A DNA stretch of 64,000 nt from Antrihabitans cavernicola. GTDB taxonomy: Bacteria; Actinomycetota; Actinomycetes; Mycobacteriales; Mycobacteriaceae. The stretch is from the NCBI RefSeq assembly GCF_008297975.1, contig NZ_VLNY01000001.1, positions 711,990 through 775,989 of the forward strand, read 5' to 3'. Below the pieces are notes generated by a model. That model was not told where the DNA came from and made no database searches. It saw only the letters and a program-made list of their open reading frames with translations. Shown piece after piece: positions 18,276 to 26,513 of this stretch. Position 1 is the first letter of the stretch. The number at the start of each line of letters is the position of its first letter. A program made the position numbers and the translations under genes.

Positions 18276-19574
18276 TCAGCGACTGGTACGTCGTGAATTG
18301 AGTGTGATAGCGATCAACGCGAGTACGTAGATTCCGGCGGTCACCAGCACGACCGCCAACGACTTCCCATCTTGTGGAATCACCGTCGCCGACACCGCGA
18401 TCGCGAGGACGAATGCGATATTGAAAACGGTGTCCTGCAGGGCGAATACCTGACCGCGGCGGTCGTCGTCGATCTCGATCTGCATGGCCGCATCTCCGGT
18501 CAGTTTGATGACCTGGCCGGCCAACCCCAAGAAGAAGGCGCCGAGCAGCAGCATCTGTTGAGTCAGCATCCCGATGATGCCGATCTGCACCAGAGTCGCG
18601 AATATCAAAGCGACGGTGATGGTTCGCGCGCGCCCGAGTCGGGGGATCACGATCGGGGCGACAACGGCCGCGAGCAGCATGCCTGCCGCGGCAGCCGCAA
18701 TCCCGACTCCGAATCCGACGAGTCCGCCGGGCAGCTTGCTGTCGTCGGCGCGCAGCATCAACACCATGATCAGCGAGTCGGCACCGAAAACGATGCGGTG
18801 TGCGCCGATTCCGATCATCGCTGTGGTGACACTTGTGTTCTGCCACACGGCGATCGCGCCCGTGTGCAAGCCGGCTGCGACGGCGCGAACCGCTCGAAAT
18901 CCGCTCGTGCCAATAGTTTCCGCCGACGGACCGAGAGCACGAGCCGGGAACCGCGCTGCCGCAACAGCACCGATCACGGACCCGGCGGCGCTACCGATCA
19001 CTGCGACACCCGATCCGACGTCTCCTTGACCGACCACAGCGATCACCACGACCGACGTCGCCGCACCCAGCCCGGCAATTCCGGATGCGACGGTCGCCAA
19101 GATCGAATTCATCGGCACCAACCACGATTGCCGAACTACGTGTGGCAGCGACGCCGACACCCCAGACAGCACGAACCGGCTGATGCCCACGGCGGTCAAG
19201 GCCAACAGCAGAATCGGGCCCTCGCCTATGCCGCCGATCAGCAAGCCGGCGACGACGACGATGACCAGACCACGAAGGATGTTGGCGATGACGAGAACCG
19301 CGCGGCGATCCCAACGGTCGAGCAGTGCGCCGGCGAACGGTCCGACTATCGAATACGGCAGCAACAGCACGGTGAAGCCGGCGGCGATCGCCAGCGGGTC
19401 GGTCTGCCGCTCGGGGTTGAACAAGATCGCGCCGCTGAGGGCAGCCTGAAACATGCCGTCGCCGAACTGACCCGCGAAGCGCACGGTCGACAGTCGTGCA
19501 AGGCCGGGGCTGCCGTGGACGGCGGAGCGAAATCGTTCGCGGGTCCATCGCCGCTCGATCTCTTGCTCTGCCAC
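18276..19574 (-). CDS. Major facilitator superfamily transporter (Rv0037c-like)
   Basis: A 432-residue membrane protein with about 12 hydrophobic segments, including AIAAGFTVLLLPYSIVGPFA and the loop ALLDRWDRRAVL typical of the MFS motif A region between helices 2 and 3. The GTG at 19574 (VAEQEIERRW) is chosen because TAGTGT at 19582-19587 lies 7 nt upstream, giving a leaderless transcript. Substrate unknown. In M. tuberculosis an MFS gene (Rv0037c) sits beside the YqgE gene (Rv0038); a YqgE gene occurs here at 31 kb, beyond the type VII island. Confidence 0.85.
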   Translation of the reverse strand: MAEQEIERRWTRERFRSAVHGSPGLARLSTVRFAGQFGDGMFQAALSGAILFNPERQTDPLAIAAGFTVLLLPYSIVGPFAGALLDRWDRRAVLVIANILRGLVIVVVAGLLIGGIGEGPILLLALTAVGISRFVLSGVSASLPHVVRQSWLVPMNSILATVASGIAGLGAATSVVVIAVVGQGDVGSGVAVIGSAAGSVIGAVAAARFPARALGPSAETIGTSGFRAVRAVAAGLHTGAIAVWQNTSVTTAMIGIGAHRIVFGADSLIMVLMLRADDSKLPGGLVGFGVGIAAAAAGMLLAAVVAPIVIPRLGRARTITVALIFATLVQIGIIGMLTQQMLLLGAFFLGLAGQVIKLTGDAAMQIEIDDDRRGQVFALQDTVFNIAFVLAIAVSATVIPQDGKSLAVVLVTAGIYVLALIAITLNSRRTSR

Positions 19575-19687
19575 GAAAAGGACACTATCCAGCGTTGGCG
19601 CACACGGTCGCATTTGGATCGAGGGGCAGTAGTTCGCCCCGGCGTACTTCGAAAGTTCGTGTCGGTGGGTGGCGATAGTATTCGCAC

Positions 19688-21094
19688 ATGAGTTCGATAG
19701 TGGGTGAAATGGCGTTCAGCGATACCGATATCGCTGACGCACTCACTGCTGTCGATGCTGGGATGGCCGCGCTAGCCGGATCGGCGACGGATGCGTTGTC
19801 GAATCGGGACCGTGTCCTCGTGTTGCAACAGATGGAAACCTGGTTCCGGATGATCCCCGGGATCGGGCACACGATGATCAACCAGCTGCACGAACAACGC
19901 GGTGACGGCACCGTCGGTGAAGCCAACGTCTATCAACTGTTGCAGTCGGCGTTACGGATTTCCCCGACCGACGCCGCACGACGGGTACGGGCAGCGAAAG
20001 ACCTCGGGGTGACGACCACGATGACCGGGGAACAGGTGGCACCCGATCTGGTGAACACTGCTGCCGCGCAACGCGACGGTGCTGCCGGTACCGATCATGT
20101 GCGGGTGATCCGCCGCTTCCTGCACCAGCTGCCGGCCGCGGTCGATACTGGTACCCGGGCGCAGGCGGAAGCCGAGTTGGCCGGGTTGGCGCGGGAGTTG
20201 CGGCCCGACGAGTTGGGTAGAGCGGCGGAACGGTTGGCGGTCTACCTCAACCCGGACGGGACGCTGGCCGATGAGAACGATCGCGCGAGGCAACGCTGTT
20301 TCCGGATGGGTCCGCAAGGGCCGGACAAGATGTCGAAAGGCAGCTTCGTTGCCGACCCCGAACTACGCGCCTATTTGGAAGCGGTCTTCGCGAAGTACGC
20401 GAAACCCGGTGTGTGCAATCCGGAGGATCCGGCCCCGACCGTCGACGACGACCCCGAACCCGCGGTCGCGCAACGCGATACCCGCTCTACCGGCCAACGC
20501 CAGCACGACGCACTCAAAGCGATGTGCCGGGCGATGCTCGCCTCCGGGCAGCTCGGTCAGCATCGTGGACTACCGGTGACCACGATCATCAGCATGACCC
20601 TGCAGGAGTTGGAGACTGCGTCGGGTGTCGCCGTCACCGGTGGCGGCAGCCTGATCCCGATCCGCGACGCCTTACGGATGGCGCGGCACGCGCACCATTA
20701 CCTCGCAATTTTCGACGACCGTGGTCGACCGTTGTACCTCGGCCGGAGCAAACGTGTCGGATCCGGTAATCAACGGATCGTGTTGCATGTTGCCGATGGT
20801 GGCTGCACGTTCCCCGGCTGCCCGAAGCCCGGCTACCTCTGTCAAACCCACCACGGGCGAAAGGACTGGGCGCAGGGGGGTGAAACCAATATCGACGAAC
20901 TGACCTTCGCGTGCGACGAACACCACCCGCTGGCCGGAGCTGCTGACACCGACTGGCACACCATCATCGCCGGACCCGACGACCCCTACCCAGGACGCAC
21001 GTACTGGATACCACCCACACATATCGACCCAACCCGAAAACCCAGAATCAATCACTACCACCACCCCGGCGAATATCTGACCGGGCCTGGATGA
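19688..21094 (+). CDS. DUF222 and HNH endonuclease-domain protein (13E12-repeat family)
   Basis: A 468-residue protein. DUF222 covers about residues 30-320. The C-terminal HNH module shows CTFPGCPKPGYLCQTHHGRK followed by CDEHHP, a zinc-binding ββα-metal fold. Multiple copies of this family are common in mycolic-acid bacteria (REP13E12 proteins), some linked to mobile sequences; their function is not established. TAGTAT (19676-19681) stands 6 nt before the ATG, a clear leaderless promoter. No flanking repeats indicating recent transposition were seen. Confidence 0.9.
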   Translation: MSSIVGEMAFSDTDIADALTAVDAGMAALAGSATDALSNRDRVLVLQQMETWFRMIPGIGHTMINQLHEQRGDGTVGEANVYQLLQSALRISPTDAARRVRAAKDLGVTTTMTGEQVAPDLVNTAAAQRDGAAGTDHVRVIRRFLHQLPAAVDTGTRAQAEAELAGLARELRPDELGRAAERLAVYLNPDGTLADENDRARQRCFRMGPQGPDKMSKGSFVADPELRAYLEAVFAKYAKPGVCNPEDPAPTVDDDPEPAVAQRDTRSTGQRQHDALKAMCRAMLASGQLGQHRGLPVTTIISMTLQELETASGVAVTGGGSLIPIRDALRMARHAHHYLAIFDDRGRPLYLGRSKRVGSGNQRIVLHVADGGCTFPGCPKPGYLCQTHHGRKDWAQGGETNIDELTFACDEHHPLAGAADTDWHTIIAGPDDPYPGRTYWIPPTHIDPTRKPRINHYHHPGEYLTGPG

Positions 21095-21120
21095 CTGGAG
21101 TGAAGAATGTCCGTTGGGGA

Positions 21121-21161
21121 GGAACCATCTGGCGGCTCGGTGCGTCGGATAGGTTGATGGG
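21121..21161 (+). promoter_or_regulatory. ECF-sigma promoter 1 of the type VII island
   Basis: GGAACC (21121-21126), 16 nt, then CGTC (21143-21146) inside the 20-nt block GCGTCGGATAGGTTGATGGG (21142-21161). The same block, -35 and spacing recur at 24801 and 26078. The pattern matches the SigM-type consensus GGAAC...CGTC. It precedes the EspC-like gene, and a 10-codon ORF begins exactly 23 nt after the block, the same distance as the start codons at the other two promoters. Confidence 0.78.
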
Positions 21162-21184
21162 AATTTTGACCGGTGGGTATCGCG

Positions 21185-21217
21185 GTGACACGTGTCCTGC
21201 ACCCAGCCGACAAGTGA
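21185..21217 (+). other. Short 10-codon ORF at the conserved start position
   Basis: GTG ACA ... TGA encodes MTRVLHPADK. Its start lies exactly 23 nt after the conserved promoter block, matching the positions of the ATGs at 24865 and 26142. It may be the relic of a lost cassette gene start or a translated leader. It ends 21 nt before the EspC-like GTG. Confidence 0.4.
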
Positions 21218-21238
21218 CGCCGCATTCGGGAGGATGAC

Positions 21239-21535
21239 GTGGAAGTTTCGGTGGACGACCTGCGCCGGGCGGCGGGAACGATGAATGGACTCGCGGCCGA
21301 CGTCGCGCCTTCGGTGTCAGATGGGCTGCTCTGGCCGACGGAAGTAATGCCCGGATCGGCAACGGCAGCCGCTTTGGGCCGGTCACCTGCTGCAAAGACG
21401 CAGGCGTGCACGGTGATGCAGGGCAGATATCACGAAATGGGTGATCTGCTGACGGCGTCTGCGAACAACTATCACGGCACCGACGAAGACGCGGCCCGGC
21501 GGTTGGACGCCATGGGCGACTTGAACGCTGGATAA
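21239..21535 (+). CDS. EspC-like (DUF2580) type VII secretion-associated protein
   Basis: A 98-residue protein, EVSVDDLRRAAGTMNGLAAD then helices ending TASANNYHGTDEDAARRL. The YHGTDEDAARRL ending resembles the YxxxD/E export signal of EspC-like ESX substrates. The GTG start follows GGGAGG. Such proteins are small helical hairpins co-secreted with larger partners. It is the first complete gene after ECF promoter 1 and is followed after 12 bp by the 804-residue protein. Confidence 0.75.
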   Translation: MEVSVDDLRRAAGTMNGLAADVAPSVSDGLLWPTEVMPGSATAAALGRSPAAKTQACTVMQGRYHEMGDLLTASANNYHGTDEDAARRLDAMGDLNAG

Positions 21536-21547
21536 CGGGAGGTACTG

Positions 21548-23962
21548 GTGGGGGCACCGACGCGAACTCAGGTCACGGGCTGGAATGCGGGACCAGTGGG
21601 TCAGGTTCCGGCAATCGTTGCGCCGACGGTGACGGCTATCGACACCGCAGCCGACAGTATGCTTCGCACGATCGACGGACTTGCGTGGTCCGGCGCAGCG
21701 AAGAACGCCGCGGACGGTCGGGCGGACAACGAGAACCGGCAGATGCGCAAGGTCGGATCAGCCTTCGACGACTTGGCCGTTGCCTGCAAGAACGGCGCCG
21801 CGGCGATGAGCCCGATGATCACCGACCTGCAGACAAGCGCGACCAGTCTCGAAGGTGACACCTTCAAGGTCGCCGACGATTGGTCTGTCACCGATCAGAA
21901 CGACTACCAGGCGAAGTTCGCGGCATGTGGCGAGAACCAGCGGGCGATCGATTCGATCACACAGTTACAGCAGCGACGCGCTGAAGAGGCAAAGAACGAC
22001 ACGGTGCGGTTGCAGCGCTTGGCGGAGTCCCTCGGTGTGGCAGACCGGGCCTGCGGTCAGGCAATCGATGCCGCCAACGACGGGATCCGGTCGTTGGCGC
22101 CGGTGGCTGCGGGGCTGTCTGCCACTCTCGCGTCGCGCGACTTCGACGACTTGCACAACGGCAAGGCCACTCCCGAAGAACTCGATCGAATCCACACTGC
22201 GGCACAGCTTTCGAGTGAGCAGCGCGATGCGTTGGCGCACGGACGGCCCGCCACCATGTCGCAGGGCCAGTTCGACTACCTCAACAGATTCCTGCGCACA
22301 CAGGACGGGATGAGCGTCGACGACATCGCTCACCTCGGATCGAATCTTCCTCCCGCGCAACAAAAACAGCTCGAGTCCGACCTCGCGAACAGCATGCAGC
22401 TCATGTCGAATCCAAGCGTGCACACGGCGAGTATGTCGGCGGCGGGGCAGGCGCCGTCGATGATCGATCATGGCGGCATGGACCGATTGCCCACGCAGGT
22501 AAGGACATTGGTCACCGAGAATCCTGTGGATGCGTGGAGTTCGACGCTGACCAAGGATGGGACTGGCTTCGCGCCGGGGAGCAGCACCCGCGTGAGCGGT
22601 GTGGAGATTGCTCGTTCGGGCGACTTCAAGTCGCTGAACAACATCCTGGGAGCCGGCGACAAAAGCATGGCGGAAGGTTCCGACCTCGATCGTGGGCTGA
22701 TCAAGCAGGCATCGGAAATAGCCAGCGCAACAAAGGATCCCAACACCTTCGTCGGGTCGCTCGGCGATGCGAAGTTTGCCTACGACCAGAATCCCGGTTC
22801 GTTCGCCGGAGCCGACCACGGGCAGAAGGATGCGAACCAACTCGCGAGCAACATGCTCGGCCAGGCGAGTTCGGACCGCACCGCCATCCACGACGCCTTC
22901 ACCGGAACGAACATGGACGTCACCTGCGATCGGGGCGGGCACTACAACGCGACGTCGCACATCGACGGACTGCTGAATCACGACTGGCAGGGCCATGATC
23001 AGGGCATCGGCAAGGTGCTCGGTTCGATCAGCGACAACGCCGCGTCGACCGACCCGTTCGTCAACCAGCAGACGGGCCAGTCAGCGCATGCGCTCGCTCA
23101 GTACGTCGGAACCCACAAGGAAGCCTTGCTAGATCTCCATCCGGGGAGCCAAGGGATTTTCGATGATCCGGGTAAGCAGTCGATCGGTGCGCTGAACCCG
23201 AAAATGACGCAAGCGCTCGGAGGTGCGTTGGCGCACTACATCCCGAACATGGTCGGGGTCGAGGATGCTTTGGTGCAGAGTCACGGATTCGAGACGATGT
23301 CCAGCGGCGATGTGAAGGACGTGTTCGCCGTCGTCGACACCGACAAGCACGCAGCCGTCAGCTTCAATGACGCTGCTTATGCGTCGATTTCACAGCTGGA
23401 TCGGCAGTTCGGCATCGGTGGTGGTGAACACTCCGCGCTCGGCGAGTTCGCGGGGCGTATCGACTGGGCAGCGCAGAGCGGAATGAACGAAGAACTGGCC
23501 AGCCGAATCCATGACGCGGGCGAGCTCGACAAAGCGAAATCGGATATCTGGGATTCGGTGAAAGAGGGCGTCTCGTTCGGCGTCGGCAAGGTCCCGGTGA
23601 TCGGCGAGGGTGCGTCGCTGGGCGTCGATATGAGTGCGCCGGAGGCGAAGTCGTGGTTGCTCGGCTCGGTACCGGATCAGCATGCGCAAGTCGATATCGG
23701 CATGCGCGGATCGTCGGCCAGCCAGAACTACAACATTTTGCAAGGGTTGGCGTTGTCGCCGGATCATCAGGATGTGGTGCATGATCCGAATGTGGGTAGG
23801 TACTTCGACGGGGACGGTGGGCTGAAGCCGTTCGACGATATTTCCAAGCAGGGGCTAGCACCTGAATTCAACGAGTACATGCGAGATTACTTGCCGCATT
23901 TGGCCGACTACCAGCTTGCATGGATCACGGGCAATGATCCGAGGAATTGGTTGGGTAAGTGA
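21548..23962 (+). CDS. Large helical type VII-associated protein (804 aa)
   Basis: GTG start with GGGAGG nearby. The N-terminal ~110 residues are a WXG100-like helical hairpin containing DGLAWSGAAKNAADGR. Residues ~110-200 look coiled-coil, and the rest is mixed helical and Gly/Asp-rich (DVFAVVDTDKHAAVSFNDAA, GVGKVPVIGEGASLGVDMSA). It resembles mycobacterial proteins annotated as TPR-repeat-region ESX proteins. No nuclease, ADP-ribosyltransferase or protease motif was recognised at the C-terminus. A cell-surface or secreted role with the EspC-like neighbour is inferred. The stop overlaps the next GTG by 4 bp. Confidence 0.75.
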   Translation: MGAPTRTQVTGWNAGPVGQVPAIVAPTVTAIDTAADSMLRTIDGLAWSGAAKNAADGRADNENRQMRKVGSAFDDLAVACKNGAAAMSPMITDLQTSATSLEGDTFKVADDWSVTDQNDYQAKFAACGENQRAIDSITQLQQRRAEEAKNDTVRLQRLAESLGVADRACGQAIDAANDGIRSLAPVAAGLSATLASRDFDDLHNGKATPEELDRIHTAAQLSSEQRDALAHGRPATMSQGQFDYLNRFLRTQDGMSVDDIAHLGSNLPPAQQKQLESDLANSMQLMSNPSVHTASMSAAGQAPSMIDHGGMDRLPTQVRTLVTENPVDAWSSTLTKDGTGFAPGSSTRVSGVEIARSGDFKSLNNILGAGDKSMAEGSDLDRGLIKQASEIASATKDPNTFVGSLGDAKFAYDQNPGSFAGADHGQKDANQLASNMLGQASSDRTAIHDAFTGTNMDVTCDRGGHYNATSHIDGLLNHDWQGHDQGIGKVLGSISDNAASTDPFVNQQTGQSAHALAQYVGTHKEALLDLHPGSQGIFDDPGKQSIGALNPKMTQALGGALAHYIPNMVGVEDALVQSHGFETMSSGDVKDVFAVVDTDKHAAVSFNDAAYASISQLDRQFGIGGGEHSALGEFAGRIDWAAQSGMNEELASRIHDAGELDKAKSDIWDSVKEGVSFGVGKVPVIGEGASLGVDMSAPEAKSWLLGSVPDQHAQVDIGMRGSSASQNYNILQGLALSPDHQDVVHDPNVGRYFDGDGGLKPFDDISKQGLAPEFNEYMRDYLPHLADYQLAWITGNDPRNWLGK

Positions 23963-24702
23963 TATTCAAGGTGGGGCGTGGTTCGTTGTGGACGTCTGTG
24001 GCGTGCGTCGTGATGCTAGCTGCGGTGGGATGTGGAGGGAGCTCGACGCAACAACAAATCGAAACTTATCGCGTGCCGAGCAATGTCAAATACAACTACG
24101 TCTGGTCTGCGGCTCCCGGGATAGATCTACGTTCCGCCGCCGCCGCGGTTGCGCGCGCGTTCACCGAGTCGATGCGCATCACGTTGCAAGGAGACCTCAA
24201 CGCGGGCTATCCCGGGTACGACCGGGCAATAGCTCGTCTGGCGAATATGCATTTCAGTCCCGCTGACCTGCCTGTTCTTCAGGTGGACGGTACCTACTAC
24301 ATGCACTTGTTACGACTGGAGCTGAGTGCCGACGGAGTTCGGCACGCGGTGATCTGTTCCTGGAGAAACGGTCTCGGCTACACCGAGGGGAACACGTACT
24401 CGTCTAGCAGTGCCCTTCCTGGACTTTGGGTGGAGGCATCCACGATCGATATGCGGCCGAAGTCTGCGGATTCAACTATCGACAGTGCGCCATTAATCGG
24501 TCCGGCAAGGGCACCGGTGACCGACATTTTCGCGGGCTGGACCTTTCCGTCTGCTGATCTGGTATCCGCGTCGGACGAACAGGCGTGCCAGGCGCTCACT
24601 GACACAACAATTCCACCCGAGTACCGGGCCACCACTACGCGAAAACTCGATCACCCGATGCCCACCTTGCCGCCGACGCCAGGTTGGCCGGCATCGAGTT
24701 GA
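23959..24702 (+). CDS. Putative lipoprotein
   Basis: A 247-residue protein starting at GTG 23959, translationally coupled (GTGA) to the 804-residue gene. The signal peptide ends in the lipobox LAAVGCGG (Cys about residue 25), predicting a lipid-anchored, extracytoplasmic protein. Later Cys residues (VICSW, QACQAL) may form a disulfide. No family recognised. As the last gene after ECF promoter 1, it may act as a surface partner or protector for the secreted proteins; this is inference. Confidence 0.75.
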   Translation: MIFKVGRGSLWTSVACVVMLAAVGCGGSSTQQQIETYRVPSNVKYNYVWSAAPGIDLRSAAAAVARAFTESMRITLQGDLNAGYPGYDRAIARLANMHFSPADLPVLQVDGTYYMHLLRLELSADGVRHAVICSWRNGLGYTEGNTYSSSSALPGLWVEASTIDMRPKSADSTIDSAPLIGPARAPVTDIFAGWTFPSADLVSASDEQACQALTDTTIPPEYRATTTRKLDHPMPTLPPTPGWPASS

Positions 24703-24800
24703 TCGCCGACCTTTAAGCGCGAGACCGAACAAATGGTCGAGGTCCGCGCCGCTTCTGCCACCATTTCTTCGGTGTCGAGGCAAGGAATATCCGTTTCGAT

Positions 24801-24841
24801 GGAACCGGACAGACGCTGAACGCGTCGGATAGGTTGATGGG
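24801..24841 (+). promoter_or_regulatory. ECF-sigma promoter 2 of the type VII island
   Basis: GGAACC (24801-24806), 16 nt, CGTC (24823-24826) within GCGTCGGATAGGTTGATGGG (24822-24841). It is identical in the 20-nt block to promoters 1 and 3. Predicted transcription starts about 7 nt after CGTC, leaving a leader of about 30 nt with GAGGAGGGA before the ATG at 24865. Confidence 0.82.
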
Positions 24842-24864
24842 CGTTTCGACCGAGGAGGGACCGC

Positions 24865-25233
24865 ATGACCGACGTTGGGCAGGGCGACGCCATCGCGATG
24901 TACAACGCTGCGGTTAGCGGGACTCTCAAGATCGACCCGCTTGTAGCGCAGGTTTGTGCTTCGCACTGCGCTGAGCTCGCTGGGATGTTCGCCGACCAAG
25001 CGGTGGCTGCGGCTGATCTCTCACACTCTTCAGGATTCGGCGGATTCGCGTCATCGCATGAATTGCAATCTGGTTTCGGTCGGAAGGGGCAAGAAGCCGT
25101 CGATATGATTCACGCGTATCGCGAAGCTGCGTTTCGGTTCGAGGCAGCTTTCCTTGCTGCGGGGCAATTGTTCGAAGAGGCTGATGCTGCCAATTCACGG
25201 GCCCTTGCGTCGATTCAGCCGAGTTCAACATGA
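24865..25233 (+). CDS. WXG100-like helical protein, cassette copy A
   Basis: A 122-residue protein, MTDVGQGDAIAMYNAAVSGT onward. It has a helix-turn-helix shape with SGFGGFASS at the turn where WXG100 proteins carry WXG, and a second helix EAVDMIHAYREAAFRFEAAF. It shares its first 17 residues exactly, and the surrounding DNA almost exactly, with the protein at 26142. It overlaps the DUF3558 gene by 4 bp (ATGA). An ESX-type substrate or lipoprotein partner is inferred. Confidence 0.75.
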   Translation: MTDVGQGDAIAMYNAAVSGTLKIDPLVAQVCASHCAELAGMFADQAVAAADLSHSSGFGGFASSHELQSGFGRKGQEAVDMIHAYREAAFRFEAAFLAAGQLFEEADAANSRALASIQPSST

Positions 25234-25826
25234 GTAGACGTCTGCAACTCGTAGTCGTGGTCTGTTGCGCCGCGCTCGTTGGTTGCGGGTCGTCAGCGAC
25301 GGCTCCCTCCTCTAGTGCTGGGAGCTCTGCACCCTCGCTGCCGTCGAACTCTTCGATTTTGGCGAACCCCAACTTCAAACCACCACAGCAACATAACCAA
25401 GGTGGCCGACCCGATGTCACCTACGACCCGTGCTTACGGATCGACGACGCGACTGTCCGCGCGATGGGGTTTGATCCGGCGTCGCGAGCGCGTGACGATT
25501 TCGTATCGGAGTACACATTCCTCGAATGCAAATTCAAGTCGGCGCTGCGCTATCTAACAATCAAGTCGGGGAATATCACGATGGAGCAGGAGCGCGAGCG
25601 GTACACAGGCATGTTCGAAAACCTCGATATCAATGGGCGAGAAGCGATAATTGTTCGCGAACCCAATGCCAACGACACGTGCGCGCTGAATATGCGAACC
25701 AATCAAGGTTACGTACGTATCGCAACGGTACTGACAGTTGATGCGCTCGTGCAGAAAATCGGCCGTTGCGACGGCATCGCCGATATTGCAAAGGCTGTAG
25801 AGCCGACAATCGGAGAGGGTAAGTAG
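25230..25826 (+). CDS. DUF3558-family lipoprotein, cassette copy A
   Basis: A 198-residue lipoprotein: signal peptide with lipobox ALVGCGSS (Cys about residue 20), a Ser/Pro linker, then a DUF3558 domain beginning GGRPDVTYDPCLRIDDATVR. Four Cys after the lipobox (DPC, LEC, DTC, GRC) probably form two disulfides. DUF3558 proteins are envelope lipoproteins of mycobacteria and nocardiae with unknown function. Paired and coupled with a WXG100-like gene in both cassettes here. Ends DIAKAVEPTIGEGK. Confidence 0.85.
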   Translation: MSRRLQLVVVVCCAALVGCGSSATAPSSSAGSSAPSLPSNSSILANPNFKPPQQHNQGGRPDVTYDPCLRIDDATVRAMGFDPASRARDDFVSEYTFLECKFKSALRYLTIKSGNITMEQERERYTGMFENLDINGREAIIVREPNANDTCALNMRTNQGYVRIATVLTVDALVQKIGRCDGIADIAKAVEPTIGEGK

Positions 25827-26009
25827 CGGAGGCCGATCCGAGCGGGCTCCAGAAGTTGGAGCGATGCGCCGAGGATGCCAACCAACGAGGGCGATCTCCG
25901 AATCAAGATATTTCTCAGTACCGACGCTCTGGTGCGAAATGTCGGTGCATGCGACGACATCGTAAGGATCGCAAAGGTCATCGAACCGACCATCGGACAA
26001 GGGAAGTAG
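25827..26009 (+). pseudogene. 3' remnant of a third DUF3558 lipoprotein gene
   Basis: This non-coding stretch, if read in the frame that continues after the copy-A stop, encodes TNEGDLRIKIFLSTDALVRN then ACDDIVRIAKVIEPTIGQGK and a TAG at 26007. It aligns with the last 40 residues of copies A and C (TNQGYVRIATVL...VEPTIGEGK). There is no start or upstream domain, so it is the tail of a lost tandem copy. It fills most of the 315-bp gap before promoter 3. Confidence 0.85.
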
Positions 26010-26077
26010 CTAGGCCGAGGCCACAGCAAGATCGGCACCCACCGCTCGGCGTAGTCGTGAGGAATCTCCGGCCGAAG

Positions 26078-26118
26078 GGAACCGGGCAACCTTTCCATGC
26101 GTCGGATAGGTTGATGGG
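26078..26118 (+). promoter_or_regulatory. ECF-sigma promoter 3 of the type VII island
   Basis: GGAACC (26078-26083), 16 nt, CGTC (26100-26103) within GCGTCGGATAGGTTGATGGG (26099-26118). It drives the longest unit: WXG100-like C, DUF3558 C, PPE-like and EspG-like genes. The ATG is again 23 nt after the block. Confidence 0.82.
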
Positions 26119-26141
26119 TGTTTTGACCGAGGGGGATCGAG

Positions 26142-26513
26142 ATGACTGACGTGGGGCAGGGCGACGCCATCGCGATGTACAACGCTGCCGTCGGTGGGAC
26201 GTTGAAGATTGAGCAAGGGGTGGCACAGGCGTGCGCGACTAGATGCGAAGAGCTTTTTGGCGTCTTCGACGATCAAATGGAAGTAGCGCAGCGGTTGTCG
26301 CACAACAGCGGATTTGGCGGGTTTGGGTCGGCTCGCGAGCTACAGGTCGGCTTCGATGGAAAGGGCCATGAGGCCGTCACTATGCTTCGCGCCTACCGCG
26401 AAGCGGCACTGAGGTTTCAAGCGGCATTCCTCGCGGCCGGGCAACAGTTCGACGCCGCCGATGCGATCAACGCACGAGTTCTGGGATCCGTTGCGCAAGG
26501 GATCGACTCATGA
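26142..26513 (+). CDS. WXG100-like helical protein, cassette copy C
   Basis: A 123-residue paralogue of the protein at 24865, with identical N-terminus and the same SGFGGFGSARELQVGF turn; divergence is concentrated in residues 20-50. A GGGGGATCGAG leader supplies the ribosome-binding site. It overlaps its DUF3558 partner by 4 bp (ATGA). Lacking a canonical WXG, it may belong to a divergent ESX-substrate family; no export motif is certain. Confidence 0.75.
   Translation: MTDVGQGDAIAMYNAAVGGTLKIEQGVAQACATRCEELFGVFDDQMEVAQRLSHNSGFGGFGSARELQVGFDGKGHEAVTMLRAYREAALRFQAAFLAAGQQFDAADAINARVLGSVAQGIDS

Noticed and set aside
19688..21094. HNH protein as a homing endonuclease or active mobile element
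   Set aside because: DUF222/HNH proteins are common chromosomal genes here and no flanking direct or inverted repeats were seen.
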